NCBI GenBank assembly: GCA_965216515.1
Contig: OZ244173.1
Span: 2,666,001 to 2,730,000, forward strand
DNA length: 64,000 nt
From: CAXMRP01 sp965216515
GTDB lineage: Bacteria; Pseudomonadota; Alphaproteobacteria; Rhizobiales; Afifellaceae
Direction of reading: 5' to 3'
Part shown: positions 42,622-52,165 of the stretch, one piece after another
How positions within the stretch are numbered: the stretch's first letter is position 1
How the letters are laid out: each line of letters starts with the position of its first letter
Notes under the pieces: model-generated
The model's database searches: none
Seen by the model: the letters and a program-made list of their open reading frames with translations, nothing else
Told to the model about the DNA's origin: nothing
Position numbers and translations under genes: made by a program

Positions 42622-44435
42622 CTGGTGTCCTGACTCGTCCCGAGGTTTTGGGAACCTTCGGGGTCGTCACTTCGACCCACTGGTTGGGCACGGCTGCCGG
42701 CATGGCGGTCTTGGAGAGGGGTGGCAACGCCTTCGACGCAGCCGTGGCCGCGGGTTTCACGCTGCAGGTTGCCGAGCCGCATCTGAATGGTCCGGCCGGC
42801 GAAGTCCCGATCCTGCTTCACAGCGCACGGACCGGGAAACGCGAGGTGATATGTGGCCAGGGCGTTGCGCCGGCTGCGGCGACGATCGGGGTTTTTCGCG
42901 ATCTCGGGCTGGATTTGGTGCCCGGTACCGGTCTTCTTGCCGCCGTTGTACCCGGCGCGTTCGATGCCTGGATGCTTTTGCTTCGCGACTACGGGACCAT
43001 GGAACTGGAAGACATCCTGTCATTTGCCATTGGCTATGCGGAGGCCGGTTGCCCGCTTATCCCGCGCGTTTCCCAGAACATAGCGGTCGTGCGGGACCTG
43101 TTTGTTACCGAATGGCCGAGTTCCGCGGCCGTGTACCTTCCCGATGGCGAGGTGCCCGCGCCCAACCAGCTTTTCCGCAATCCGGCACTGGCCCGCACAT
43201 ACCGGCGGATCGTCGACGAGGCGAAAGCCGGCGGCCGGACCCGCGAAATGCGTATCGAGGCGGCCCGGCAGGCCTGGTATGGCGGGTTCGTCGCGGATGC
43301 CATCGATCACTATTGCCGCACGGCCGAAGCGTTCGATGTCAGCGGGGAACGCCACAAGGGACTGTTGACCGGCCAAGATCTTTCCGACTGGTCGGCAAGC
43401 ATCGAAACGCCGGTGACATACGACTATCACGGCTACACATTGTGCAAGACCGGGCCCTGGGGCCAGGGCCCGGTCGCATTGCAGCAACTGGCTCTGTTAA
43501 AGACCTTCGACCTCGACGCCATGGATCCCCTTGGCCCGGACTTTGTGCACACGATCATCGAATGCGCGAAACTCGCGTTTGCCGACCGGGAGGCCTTTTA
43601 CGGCGATCCGGCCTATTGCCCCGTACCCGTCGAAACCCTGCTGTCCGGTGACTACAACGATGCGCGCCGACAGCTGATCGGCGAGACCGCGTCGAAGGAT
43701 CTGCGGCCCGGAACAATCGAGGGATTTGGCGGCAAACCGGTCGTGCCCGCCACAGTCCTCACCCCGGAGGCGCGTGCGGCGGGCGCTTTTGGCGGCGGTG
43801 AACCAACCGTGGCCCGGTTCGATGAACTGGCACTGTCCGCCGATGGATCGACGCGCGGCGACACCGTTCATGTCGATGTGATCGATCGCTGGGGCAACAT
43901 GGTATCGGCGACGCCGAGTGGCGGCTGGCTGCAGTCTTCGCCGGTTCTCCCGGATCTCGGGTTCCCGCTCACAACCCGTGCCCAGATGTTCTGGCTGGAG
44001 GAGGGGCTGCCGGCGAGTCTGGCGCCCGGAAAACGGCCGCGCACGACCCTGTCGCCATCCTTGGCGCTTCGCGATGGCGAGCCTTACATGGTGTTCGGGA
44101 CACCGGGCGGCGACCAGCAGGACCAGTGGTCACTCAATGTTTTCCTGCGACATGTGCACCATGGCCTGACATTGCAGGAAGCCATCGAAGCGCCGGAGTT
44201 CCATACGGCGCATTTTCCGCAATCCTTTTATCCGCGGTCGTCCCGTCCCGGCCATCTCGCCGTGGAAGATAGATTTCCGTCCGCGACGAGGGATGAGCTT
44301 GTGCGGCGCGGCCATGAACTGGAAGTGGACGATGCCTGGTCGATCGGACGTGTGACCGCCGCAGCAAAGGACGGGAACCGGCTTCGGGCGGCGGCAAATC
44401 CGCGTTTCGCCCAGGCATATGCCGGCGGGCGCTGA
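42618..44435 (+). CDS. Gamma-glutamyltransferase family Ntn-hydrolase
   Basis: 605 residues, ATG at 42618 in an ATGA overlap, GGGAG upstream. N-terminal region LGTAAGMAVLERGGNAFDAAVAAGFTLQVAEPHLNGPAGE is typical. The self-processing nucleophile is Thr416 in GDTVHVDVIDRWGNMVS, followed by FGTPGGDQQDQW. No signal peptide, unlike classical periplasmic GGT, so it should act on imported gamma-glutamyl compounds or glutathione-type conjugates. Last gene of the operon starting at 35743. Confidence 0.9.
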   Translation: MTGVLTRPEVLGTFGVVTSTHWLGTAAGMAVLERGGNAFDAAVAAGFTLQVAEPHLNGPAGEVPILLHSARTGKREVICGQGVAPAAATIGVFRDLGLDLVPGTGLLAAVVPGAFDAWMLLLRDYGTMELEDILSFAIGYAEAGCPLIPRVSQNIAVVRDLFVTEWPSSAAVYLPDGEVPAPNQLFRNPALARTYRRIVDEAKAGGRTREMRIEAARQAWYGGFVADAIDHYCRTAEAFDVSGERHKGLLTGQDLSDWSASIETPVTYDYHGYTLCKTGPWGQGPVALQQLALLKTFDLDAMDPLGPDFVHTIIECAKLAFADREAFYGDPAYCPVPVETLLSGDYNDARRQLIGETASKDLRPGTIEGFGGKPVVPATVLTPEARAAGAFGGGEPTVARFDELALSADGSTRGDTVHVDVIDRWGNMVSATPSGGWLQSSPVLPDLGFPLTTRAQMFWLEEGLPASLAPGKRPRTTLSPSLALRDGEPYMVFGTPGGDQQDQWSLNVFLRHVHHGLTLQEAIEAPEFHTAHFPQSFYPRSSRPGHLAVEDRFPSATRDELVRRGHELEVDDAWSIGRVTAAAKDGNRLRAAANPRFAQAYAGGR

Positions 44436-44532
44436 TCCGGATGCGCCCGATTGATCGGTGGTGTCCGCCGGTCTGCCATCCGCAGGCCGGAAGTATCGCG
44501 GTATACCGGGACCGGGAGCGCCGGTTGGCTGC

Positions 44533-45471
44533 TCAGTCGAAAACGATCCGAAATCCCATATGGCCCGCCGAACTGTCCGGCGTAACGCCGGTGCGGGCCG
44601 CTATCCGGTAGCGATAACAATAGGATCGGTGGCACATATACGATCCGCCCTTGGCCAGCCGCTGCCCGTCCGCAACCGCCGATGCATTCAGTGTTCTTGC
44701 CTCCGCGCGGAGCGAGCGAACACGAAACCGATCGGCGCACCATTCCCAGACATTGCCCGACATATTGTATAGTCCGTAGCCGTTCGGCGCGTAGGCGTCG
44801 ACAGGTGCGGTCCCGGAATAGCCATCGGCGGCGGTATCGCGATCGGGAAAGTGGCCCTGCCAGATGTTGCAGGGCAGGAATTCGGTGTCGTCGGGTTCGC
44901 GTTCCCCCCAGGGGTAGCGGGCATGCACCGCGCCGCCCTTGGCGGCATGCTCCCACTCCGGTTCGCTGGGCAATCGCCCGCCCGCCCAGCCCGCGAACGC
45001 CGTGGCGTCATTCCAGGAGATGTGGATTGCCGGATGGTTCGCGCGGGATTCGACGCCCGTGCCGGGACCTTCCGGATGACGCCAGCTCGCGCCATCCACC
45101 CGCTGCCACCATTCGGTGCCCAGCACATACTGTGCGTGCGGATCGCGGGGGGCGAAACCGCGATAGACGATTGACCAGCCATATGCCTCCGCATCGGTCT
45201 GATAGCCGGTTTCCGACACGAACTCGGCAAACCACGAATTGGTGACGGCAAAGGGATCCATCCGGAACGGTTTGACCCGGACCCGGCGCGGCGGGCCCTC
45301 GCCGTCTGCCGGCAGTTCGGGCCTGTTTGTGCCCACAAATGCGGCGCCGCCCGGAATTCCGACAAACCTTCCTGGTATGGGCCCATTTCCGCGGACCGTG
45401 ACCGCCGGTGCGGATCCGCGCTCGCCTTTTCGTTGCCGGTCCGCAATGCAGCAAGGCCCTTTTTCGCTCAC
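44533..45471 (-). CDS. Formylglycine-generating enzyme, aerobic type (FGE/SUMF1)
   Basis: 312 residues, no signal peptide, so cytosolic. Oxidises the cysteine of sulfatase CxPxR motifs to formylglycine using O2 and copper. The active-site pair is present: Cys280 and Cys285 in GGSYMCHRSYCYRYR, followed by TPDSSAGHMGFR, which is the hallmark separating true FGE from other SUMF1-domain proteins. Other family features: GGRLPSEPEWEHAAKGG, YPWGE and GLYNMSGNVWEWC. Its presence next to three cysteine-type sulfatases is a strong functional link. Follows enolase 1 by 25 bp in the same operon. Confidence 0.95.
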   Translation of the reverse strand: MSEKGPCCIADRQRKGERGSAPAVTVRGNGPIPGRFVGIPGGAAFVGTNRPELPADGEGPPRRVRVKPFRMDPFAVTNSWFAEFVSETGYQTDAEAYGWSIVYRGFAPRDPHAQYVLGTEWWQRVDGASWRHPEGPGTGVESRANHPAIHISWNDATAFAGWAGGRLPSEPEWEHAAKGGAVHARYPWGEREPDDTEFLPCNIWQGHFPDRDTAADGYSGTAPVDAYAPNGYGLYNMSGNVWEWCADRFRVRSLRAEARTLNASAVADGQRLAKGGSYMCHRSYCYRYRIAARTGVTPDSSAGHMGFRIVFD

Positions 45472-45496
45472 GGTTCACCTTGATGGAGTGCAGGGC

Positions 45497-46708
45497 CTAC
45501 GCGCCCAGAAACGTCTCCGTATCGCTTGTGTAGCGCGCCAGACGGTCGGCATCGATATCGGCGCCAAGGCCGGGACGGTTGGGAATTGCCAGAAAACCGT
45601 CATCGTCGATCTTGAACGGTTCGCAGATGATGTCGTCCACATAGGCGCTACCGCCGATATACTCGACCAGATCGGTATCCGGAAAGGCGCTTGCCAGTTG
45701 CAGGTCGGCGGCCAGACCCAGCGCGGTGTTCCAGCCATGGCCGATATATTTCACGCCGAAGTCCTGGGCCATCCAGGCAATCCGCCGTTGCTCGCTGATT
45801 CCGCCGACTTTGGTGACATCGGGCTGGACGATGTCGAGGGCGCGCCGCGTCAGCCACGGGAAGAACGATTGGCGGCGGGTGAGGACTTCCCCGCCGGCGA
45901 TTGGGACCCGGCTGGCGTTCCGCAGTTCGACGAAGTCATCGATTGCGTCCGGCTTGAGCGGCTCCTCAAACCAGGACACGCCGTGCTCCGCCAGCATGTC
46001 GGCTGTGCGAAGCGCCCATTTCAATCCGTTCGGCCAGAATGCGTCGCTGGCGCCGGCATCCACGAGGAGCTTGGATTCCGCGCCCACAGCATCTTTCGCC
46101 GCCCTGATGATGGCTTCATCGAGCGCCGGATTGTCGTGCCGGCCAAATGGTCCCCAGCCGATCTTGAAAGCCCGGAAGCCCGCGTCGCGATAGGGTGCGA
46201 TCCTGTCCGCCATCCGCTCCGGCCGATCCATCAACAGCGAGCAGTATGGCTTGACCCTGTCACGGTGGCGGCCACCCAGAAGCTGTCCGACGGGAAGGCC
46301 TGTCGCTTTGCCCAGAACATCCCACAGTGCGATGTCGATACCGCTGATCGTATGGGTCAGCGTGCCGCCCCGGCCCATCCAGAAGGTGTGTTGATGGAGT
46401 TTTTCAGTCACCCGTTCCGGCTCCAGCGCGTTTTCGCCTACAAAGAGCGGCGCCAGAACCTCGAGCGCCGCCTCCGCAAGGCGGCCGTCAGTAAAGGCGC
46501 TGCCGAAACCGGTGATCCCGGCATCGGTGTGGACCGCGATCAGCGCATGGATGGAATCCTCCGCCTTGATCTCGTTCGACCAGCCGCCCTCCGGGCTGTT
46601 CCCGAAAAGCGAGGCGGAGCGGATCGCCGTAATCCGCGCCGGAGCAGGAGACGACGGGCCCGGCGAGACTCCCGGCTTTTGCTTGTGGGCGTTCGCGGCC
46701 GAATCCAT
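45497..46708 (-). CDS. Enolase-superfamily (mandelate racemase group) enzyme 1
   Basis: 403 residues from the ATG at 46708 (TTGGAGA upstream). Capping domain about 20-150 and a TIM barrel after it. Metal ligands: LLVDAGAS, WFEEPL and IAGGEVL. General-base segment AFKIGWGPFG has K-x-G where the family usually has K-x-K. A His on a later strand (YIGHGWNTALGL) fits the mandelate racemase/sugar-acid dehydratase group. Substrate unknown. First gene of the minus-strand branch with FGE; operator A lies 72 bp upstream. Confidence 0.87.
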   Translation of the reverse strand: MDSAANAHKQKPGVSPGPSSPAPARITAIRSASLFGNSPEGGWSNEIKAEDSIHALIAVHTDAGITGFGSAFTDGRLAEAALEVLAPLFVGENALEPERVTEKLHQHTFWMGRGGTLTHTISGIDIALWDVLGKATGLPVGQLLGGRHRDRVKPYCSLLMDRPERMADRIAPYRDAGFRAFKIGWGPFGRHDNPALDEAIIRAAKDAVGAESKLLVDAGASDAFWPNGLKWALRTADMLAEHGVSWFEEPLKPDAIDDFVELRNASRVPIAGGEVLTRRQSFFPWLTRRALDIVQPDVTKVGGISEQRRIAWMAQDFGVKYIGHGWNTALGLAADLQLASAFPDTDLVEYIGGSAYVDDIICEPFKIDDDGFLAIPNRPGLGADIDADRLARYTSDTETFLGA

Positions 46709-46779
46709 CGCGATATCTCCAATGCCTTTTGGCTGGCGCACAAGGAGCGGCACACTCCTTTTTCTTGACTTCAATCCAT

Positions 46780-46799
46780 ATAGTATACAATTATACGAT
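46780..46799. promoter_or_regulatory. GntR operator A (18/20 match)
   Basis: ATAGTATACAATTATACGAT differs from operators B and C at two positions. Lies between the divergent enolase 1 and deacylase genes, 30 bp from the latter's start. A TATAAT -10-like hexamer is embedded on the minus strand, and TTGACT (46765-46770) lies just upstream on the plus strand. Confidence 0.75.
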
Positions 46800-46828
46800 T
46801 CAAGCAATCGCCCTCCGGGATCCGCCCA

Positions 46829-47866
46829 ATGGCCTCAAACAGCACCGGCAGCCGAATTACTTGCGACGTCGACTTCGACAAGGACGGGCGGCAGGCACGC
46901 TATGTCCGCGCCCCCCTGTCGCGGAACACGTCGGGATGGGGAACAATCGAGATTCCCATCGTCGTCGTCAAGAATGGCACCGGACCGACGGTTCTGTTGA
47001 CCGGCGGCGTTCATGGCGACGAATATGAGGGGCCAATCGCCATTTCGCGGCTTGCCCGGAAGCTGAAGCCTGAGGATGTTCAAGGCCGGGTGATCATGAT
47101 GCCGGCGGTCAACATTCCGGCTGTGATGAACGACACACGCTTGTCACCGATCGACAATCTGGACATCAACCGTTGCTTTCCCGGTGATCCAAAAGGGACT
47201 TTTTCCCCGATGCTCGCCCATTTCATGGATAGTGTCATTCTTCCCCACGCCGACGTCTCGATCGACATGCACACGGCGGGGCATTCCGCCGATTCCGCGC
47301 TTTCGACCAACATGCATTACGTGCCCGACGCCCGATTGCGTGCCAAGACCATGGCGGCGGCGGCGGCATTCGGCGCGCCATACAATGTTGTCTTTTGGGG
47401 TGTCGACGAAGGGGCGACGTTCACGTCCTGCGTTGAGCGTCGCGGGATCATCTCGCTTGGAACGGAGCTTGGCGGCTGGGGCCGGGTCAATATCGAGGGC
47501 GTCCGCATCGGGTGCCGTGGCGTCGACAACATCCTGAAGCACTTTGGCGTCATCGCGGGTGAACCCGACACGAGCCAGGTCAACGGCGATCCGGCAGGCC
47601 GTCACATGATGGTTCGGGATTCCAGGCTCTACACCTTCGCGCCCTCCGGCGGCCTGTTTGAACCTTGCCATACAGTCGGCGACGAGGTGACCGAAGGAGA
47701 AACAGCCGGATACATTCACTTTGTGGAAGACATCGACCGGCAACCGATCGAACTGCGCTACGCCGCCGGGGGTACGGTCTGGATGTGTGCCGGCCCCGGC
47801 CGGTGCCAGCGCGGAGACGCGGTGGCGGTTCTCATGACCGATTTCGAAGAGCCGCAGGATATCTGA
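46829..47866 (+). CDS. Succinylglutamate desuccinylase/aspartoacylase-like deacylase (DoeB-like)
   Basis: 345-residue M14-fold zinc amidohydrolase. Zinc motif GGVHGDEYEGP (His and Glu about residues 64-67), arginine segment NLDINRCFPG, third ligand in DMHTAG, and a C-terminal beta domain. The N-terminus (DFDKDG...SRNTSGWGTIEIPIVVVKNG) resembles DoeB, the N-acetyl-diaminobutyrate deacetylase of ectoine breakdown, but no other ectoine gene is present. Likely removes an acyl group from an N-acyl amine or amino acid. First gene of a plus-strand operon. Confidence 0.87.
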   Translation: MASNSTGSRITCDVDFDKDGRQARYVRAPLSRNTSGWGTIEIPIVVVKNGTGPTVLLTGGVHGDEYEGPIAISRLARKLKPEDVQGRVIMMPAVNIPAVMNDTRLSPIDNLDINRCFPGDPKGTFSPMLAHFMDSVILPHADVSIDMHTAGHSADSALSTNMHYVPDARLRAKTMAAAAAFGAPYNVVFWGVDEGATFTSCVERRGIISLGTELGGWGRVNIEGVRIGCRGVDNILKHFGVIAGEPDTSQVNGDPAGRHMMVRDSRLYTFAPSGGLFEPCHTVGDEVTEGETAGYIHFVEDIDRQPIELRYAAGGTVWMCAGPGRCQRGDAVAVLMTDFEEPQDI

Positions 47867-47911
47867 GCCTGGCGGTACGTGGCACCAGGTCGACGTGCGG
47901 GGAGGATCGAA

Positions 47912-49396
47912 GTGCCGAAAATACTGATCGCCGAATGCATGCAGGAAATATCCTCGTTCAATCCTGTCCCCTCGCAATATGAGAATTTTCACATCGGCCG
48001 CGGCGACGACCTGTACGCCCATCGCGGCCTCAATACCGGTCTGGGCGGTGCGCTGGCTGTGTTCGATGATGTGCCGGATGTGACCCTTGTGCCGACCCTG
48101 TCCGCACAGGCCGGCAGCGCCGGCCTGCTTTCGGCGAAAGGCTGGGCGCGGCTCGCTGGCGAATTCCTGGAATCGGTCGAGCAAAATCTCGCAGGCGCCG
48201 ACGCTGTCTATGTCTCGCTCCACGGTGCGATGGGTGCCGAAGGTGAACTCGATCCCGAAGGCTATCTTCTGACCGAAATTCGCCGTCTGGCCGGCGACGG
48301 GATACCCATCGTCGTTTCGCTGGATCTCCACGGCATTCTGACAGACCGGATGATTCGGGCTGTCGACGGCTTTGCCATCTACCACACCTATCCGCACGTC
48401 GATTTTGGCGACACCGGCGCGCGTGCCGCCAGGCTGCTCCTGAAGTTGATGGCCGGTGGCGTGAAGCCGGTTGTGGCACGGACCGTGATTCCGGCTCTGG
48501 TCCGCGGCGATGAACTGATTACCAGAACCGGTTGCTACGGAGATCTTGTTCGCGAATGCCAGCGCATCGAACGCGATGGCACGGCGCTCTCGGCCGGCAT
48601 CATGATTGGCAATCCGTTCACCGACGTACCGGAACTGTGTTCGCAAGTGCTGGTCATCACCGACAACGACCCTGTCTCCGCGGAACGGGAATCGGCACGT
48701 CTTGCGGGCGAATTCTGGCCGCAGCGCTTCCGCATGCAGGGCAAGCTGATTGCGCTAGAGCGCGCCATCGCCCAGGCGCGAACGATCGATGGGCCGGTGG
48801 TCTTCACCGACGCCGCCGATGCGACGTCATCGGGCGCCACCGGCGATTCCAATGCCATTCTCTGCGGCCTGAGGGAAGCGGATTACGGCGGGCGGGTGTT
48901 GGCCCAGATCGTCGATCCGGCCGCCGCGGCCTCGGCACATGCCGCCGGCATTGGCGCTGAAATCACGGTCACGCTCGGCGGCGCCTGCGATTCACGGTTC
49001 ACCCCGATGCCCGTCAGCGCGCGCGTCAAGCTCCTGTCCGACGGAACCGGGCGGCTTGAAACGATGAAAATCGGGCTCGATGCCGGACCGACCGCCGTTC
49101 TCTGCTTCGACAATTTCACCGTTGTCGTCTTTTCGCGCAGCATCAGCCTGTTCGATCGCGCCATGTATTATGCCAGCGGCCTCGATCCCCGCGATTTCGA
49201 TCTTGTTGTCGTGAAGTCGCCGCATACCGAATATCACATGTACGATGCCTGGGTGGAAAAGAACTTCAATATCGACGTTCCCGGCGCGACATCGGCGGAC
49301 CTGAAGAGCCTCGGCCACACGATCTGCGCGCGGCCGATGTTTCCGCTCGACGAGGGTGTCGGCTTTCAACCCGCAGCGAAGCTGTATTCCCGGTGA
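47912..49396 (+). CDS. M81-family metallopeptidase (MlrC-like)
   Basis: 494 residues from a GTG at 47912 with GGGGAGGA upstream. N-terminal DUF1485 domain with metal motif VSLDLHGILTDRM and TYPHVDFGDTG, and a C-terminal MlrC domain (TDAADATSSGATGDSN, HTEYHMYDAWVEKNF). MlrC cuts the linear tetrapeptide formed in microcystin breakdown; many relatives occur in soil bacteria with other, unknown amide substrates. No signal peptide. Lies 45 bp after the deacylase gene. Confidence 0.88.
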   Translation: MPKILIAECMQEISSFNPVPSQYENFHIGRGDDLYAHRGLNTGLGGALAVFDDVPDVTLVPTLSAQAGSAGLLSAKGWARLAGEFLESVEQNLAGADAVYVSLHGAMGAEGELDPEGYLLTEIRRLAGDGIPIVVSLDLHGILTDRMIRAVDGFAIYHTYPHVDFGDTGARAARLLLKLMAGGVKPVVARTVIPALVRGDELITRTGCYGDLVRECQRIERDGTALSAGIMIGNPFTDVPELCSQVLVITDNDPVSAERESARLAGEFWPQRFRMQGKLIALERAIAQARTIDGPVVFTDAADATSSGATGDSNAILCGLREADYGGRVLAQIVDPAAAASAHAAGIGAEITVTLGGACDSRFTPMPVSARVKLLSDGTGRLETMKIGLDAGPTAVLCFDNFTVVVFSRSISLFDRAMYYASGLDPRDFDLVVVKSPHTEYHMYDAWVEKNFNIDVPGATSADLKSLGHTICARPMFPLDEGVGFQPAAKLYSR

Positions 49397-49430
49397 CATG
49401 ACGTGAGCGGAAATCCGGTGCCCAACTGCC

Positions 49431-50609
49431 ATGAAAATTGAATCGGTAGATTTTTTCTACTTGTCCATGCCGAACGTGACGGAGGAAGCGGACGGAAGCC
49501 AGGATGCGCTGTTGGTGCGGGTCGCCGCCGGCGGCCTTGTCGGCTGGGGCGAGTGCGAGGCGGCGCCTTTGCCCTCCATCGCCGCGTTCGTCTGCCCGAT
49601 GTCCCATGGCGTCTGCCGTCCGGTCGGTGCTTCCGTGCTTGGCAAGCCGCTGAATGGTCCCGAAGACATCGCCGCCATCGCGCGCGCCGTTGAATATGAC
49701 AGTATGGATCTCCTGCAGGCGGCGCACACATTCTCAGGTGTTGAAATGGCCCTTTGGGACTTGCTCGGCCGCAAGACCGGCGAACCCGTCTGGGCGCTTC
49801 TCGGTTACGGCGCCAGCCATCCCAAGATCCCCTATGCCTCGCTGCTTTTTGGAGACACGCCGGAAGAGACGTTTCAGCGCGGCCGCACGGCGCGCAACGA
49901 GGGCTTTGCCGCCGGCAAATTCGGCTGGGGGCCGATCGGCCGTGGCAGCGTCGGCGCCGACGCCGACCATTTTGCAGCCGCCCGCGAGGGCATCGGTCCC
50001 GACGGCCACCTGATGGTCGATGTCGGCCAGATCTTCGGCGAAGATGCCGCCGCCGCCATGGCGCGCCTTCCGGCTCTGGAGGCGGCCCGCGCGCTGTGGT
50101 TCGAGGAGCCGTTCGGCGCCCACGCCTACGAAGCCTATGCGGAGATCGCCGGTCGAAACAGCCCGGTACGAACCGCCGGCGGCGAGGGTGCGCACAACGT
50201 CCACATGGCGCGTCACCTGATCAACTACGGCAAAGTCGGATTCGTGCAGATTGATACCGGCCGCATCGGTGGAATAGGGCCGGCCAAGATCGTTGCGGAT
50301 TTGGCGGTCGCCGCCGGCGTCACCTTTGTCAACCACACATTCACAAGCCACCTTGCCCTAAGCGCCTCGCTGCAACCCTTCGCGGGTCTTGGGGATCACG
50401 AAATCTGCGAGTATCCGGCGGCGCCCAAGCAACTCGCCATCGACCTGACATCAAATCACCTCGACCGGGATGCGAACGGCATGGTCCGGGCACCGGATAG
50501 GCCCGGCCTCGGGATAGAGATCGATCTCCCGCGTCTCAGGCCCTATCTGGTCGATATGGAAATCAGGGTCGGCGACGAGCGGCTATACGCAACGCCCGAT
50601 ATCGTCTGA
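49431..50609 (+). CDS. Enolase-superfamily (mandelate racemase group) enzyme 2
   Basis: 392 residues. Barrel ligands: LMVDVGQIFG, LWFEEPFGAHA, and the Glu in TAGGEGAHN. Base motif AAGKFGWGPIGRGS has the same K-x-GWGPxG form as enzyme 1, so the two share a subgroup despite low overall similarity. HTFTSHLALSASL provides the late-strand histidines. Probably dehydrates or epimerises a sugar acid or related acid. Followed directly by a sulfatase gene with no gap. Confidence 0.86.
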   Translation: MKIESVDFFYLSMPNVTEEADGSQDALLVRVAAGGLVGWGECEAAPLPSIAAFVCPMSHGVCRPVGASVLGKPLNGPEDIAAIARAVEYDSMDLLQAAHTFSGVEMALWDLLGRKTGEPVWALLGYGASHPKIPYASLLFGDTPEETFQRGRTARNEGFAAGKFGWGPIGRGSVGADADHFAAAREGIGPDGHLMVDVGQIFGEDAAAAMARLPALEAARALWFEEPFGAHAYEAYAEIAGRNSPVRTAGGEGAHNVHMARHLINYGKVGFVQIDTGRIGGIGPAKIVADLAVAAGVTFVNHTFTSHLALSASLQPFAGLGDHEICEYPAAPKQLAIDLTSNHLDRDANGMVRAPDRPGLGIEIDLPRLRPYLVDMEIRVGDERLYATPDIV

Positions 50610-52139
50610 GTGGCGGAGCCTTCTCACAAGATGACGGATCGGCCGGACATCCTGTTCATTCTCTCCGATCAGCACACCCGCAAGATCGCGCGATGCTACG
50701 GCGATCCGGTTGCCCAAACGCCAAACATCGATCGCATCGCCGCGCGCGGCGTCGCTTTCGACCGGGCCTATTGCCCGTCACCGATCTGCACGCCAAGCCG
50801 CATGTCGCTCCTGAGCGGCCGCTGGCCGCACGAAAATCGCTGCTGGACGCTGGAAGATCAGTTGTCCTCCGACATTCCCACCTATGCCCATGCGCTGGGC
50901 GCCGCCGGCTACCGCACGATCCTTTGCGGGCGGATGCATTCGATCGGCCCCGATCAGCTTCACGGCTTTTCGGAGCGCCATGTCGGAGATTGCAGCCCAA
51001 ACTGGCTGGGGGCGCCGCGACAGGATCTGGGTGAACTGTCAGGCGCGCAGGGTCCGGCGGCGCCGAGCACGCGCGGCAACGACCGCACGGCATTTGGTAT
51101 TCGTCAGTCCGGGATCGGGCAATCCGGCTATGAAGTTGTTGACGATGCCGCGACCGATGCGGCGTGCCAGTGCCTGGAATCTCTGGGCCGGGCGCGAGCC
51201 GCGGGCGACCGGACCCCGTTTCTTCTGCAGGTCGGCTACATACTGCCCCATTGCCCCTTCGTGGCGCGAAGGCCCGACTATGAGGCGTTTGCCGGCCGCG
51301 TCGGCGCCGATACCCTGCCGCGATCACAAGGTGAGCATCCCTTCGTTACCGGATGGCGGCGGTATTCCCGGACCGATGCGCCGGACCGCGAGGCGGCGGT
51401 CAGGGCGCGAACGGCCTACTACGGATTGGTGCGCGCCCTCGATTCCAAAATCGGCAGGGTGCTGGATGCGCTCCACAATGCCGCGCTCCATAAGAATATT
51501 CTGATCGTCTACGCCTCCGATCACGGCGAGCAACTGGGCGACCGCGATTTGTGGTGGAAGAACACGTTCTACGAAGAATCGGTGGGGGTGCCGCTGATCC
51601 TCTCCTGGCGGGGACGCCTGCGCGAAGGATCCCGCTGCGCCCACATCGTCAATCTCCTCGATATCGGTACGACCTTTATCCAGGCCGCCGGCGCCCCGGC
51701 GCTGCCACGCGCGCGCGGCCGATGCCTGTTGCAGACCGCCGCCGAACCGGCCACGCCGCCGACCGGTCGGACATTCTCCGAATATGTCACCGACCGCTCC
51801 TCAGCCTGGACCGGGCCCGAGCCGACCTGCCAGCGCATGGTGAGGCACGGCCGCTGGAAATTCGTCTATGTCCATGGTGACCGCCCGCAATTGTTTGACC
51901 TTCACGATGATCCCCACGAATTGCGCGACCTTGGCGAGGATCCCGCATATGCCGACGTGCGCCGGCAACTGGAAGAACTTGTCCTCGATGGCTGGGACCC
52001 GGTGCAGGTTGCCGGCGAAGTTGAGGCGCGAACCGCCGAAAAGGCGCTCTTCCGCGACTGGGGCCGGGCGACAGCGCCGGACAGTCGGTTTCAGTTCCGG
52101 ATCGGCCCGCATGACAGCTGGCTGGATCCGGCGGACTAG
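50610..52139 (+). CDS. Type I sulfatase 1
   Basis: 509 residues, alkaline-phosphatase fold, no signal peptide. FGly motif CTPSR at Cys60-Arg64 is canonical. Metal-binding ILSDQHTR at 17-24 with the expected Asp, and YASDHGEQLGDRDLWWK. Hydrolyses a sulfate ester (a phosphonate or phosphate ester cannot be excluded for this fold). GTG start right after the enolase 2 stop. Requires FGE, which is encoded nearby. Confidence 0.92.
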   Translation: MAEPSHKMTDRPDILFILSDQHTRKIARCYGDPVAQTPNIDRIAARGVAFDRAYCPSPICTPSRMSLLSGRWPHENRCWTLEDQLSSDIPTYAHALGAAGYRTILCGRMHSIGPDQLHGFSERHVGDCSPNWLGAPRQDLGELSGAQGPAAPSTRGNDRTAFGIRQSGIGQSGYEVVDDAATDAACQCLESLGRARAAGDRTPFLLQVGYILPHCPFVARRPDYEAFAGRVGADTLPRSQGEHPFVTGWRRYSRTDAPDREAAVRARTAYYGLVRALDSKIGRVLDALHNAALHKNILIVYASDHGEQLGDRDLWWKNTFYEESVGVPLILSWRGRLREGSRCAHIVNLLDIGTTFIQAAGAPALPRARGRCLLQTAAEPATPPTGRTFSEYVTDRSSAWTGPEPTCQRMVRHGRWKFVYVHGDRPQLFDLHDDPHELRDLGEDPAYADVRRQLEELVLDGWDPVQVAGEVEARTAEKALFRDWGRATAPDSRFQFRIGPHDSWLDPAD

Positions 52140-52165
52140 GCATCCGGACGTCGGGAATTCCGTCC

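Noticed and set aside
46829..47866. Calling the deacylase DoeB of ectoine breakdown
   Set aside because: The similarity is real by eye, but no ectoine hydrolase, transaminase or uptake gene of that pathway is present, and the regulon points to another substrate.
47144..48646. 500-codon open frame opposite the deacylase and MlrC-like genes
   Set aside because: Spans two well-supported genes on the other strand and shows no family features.
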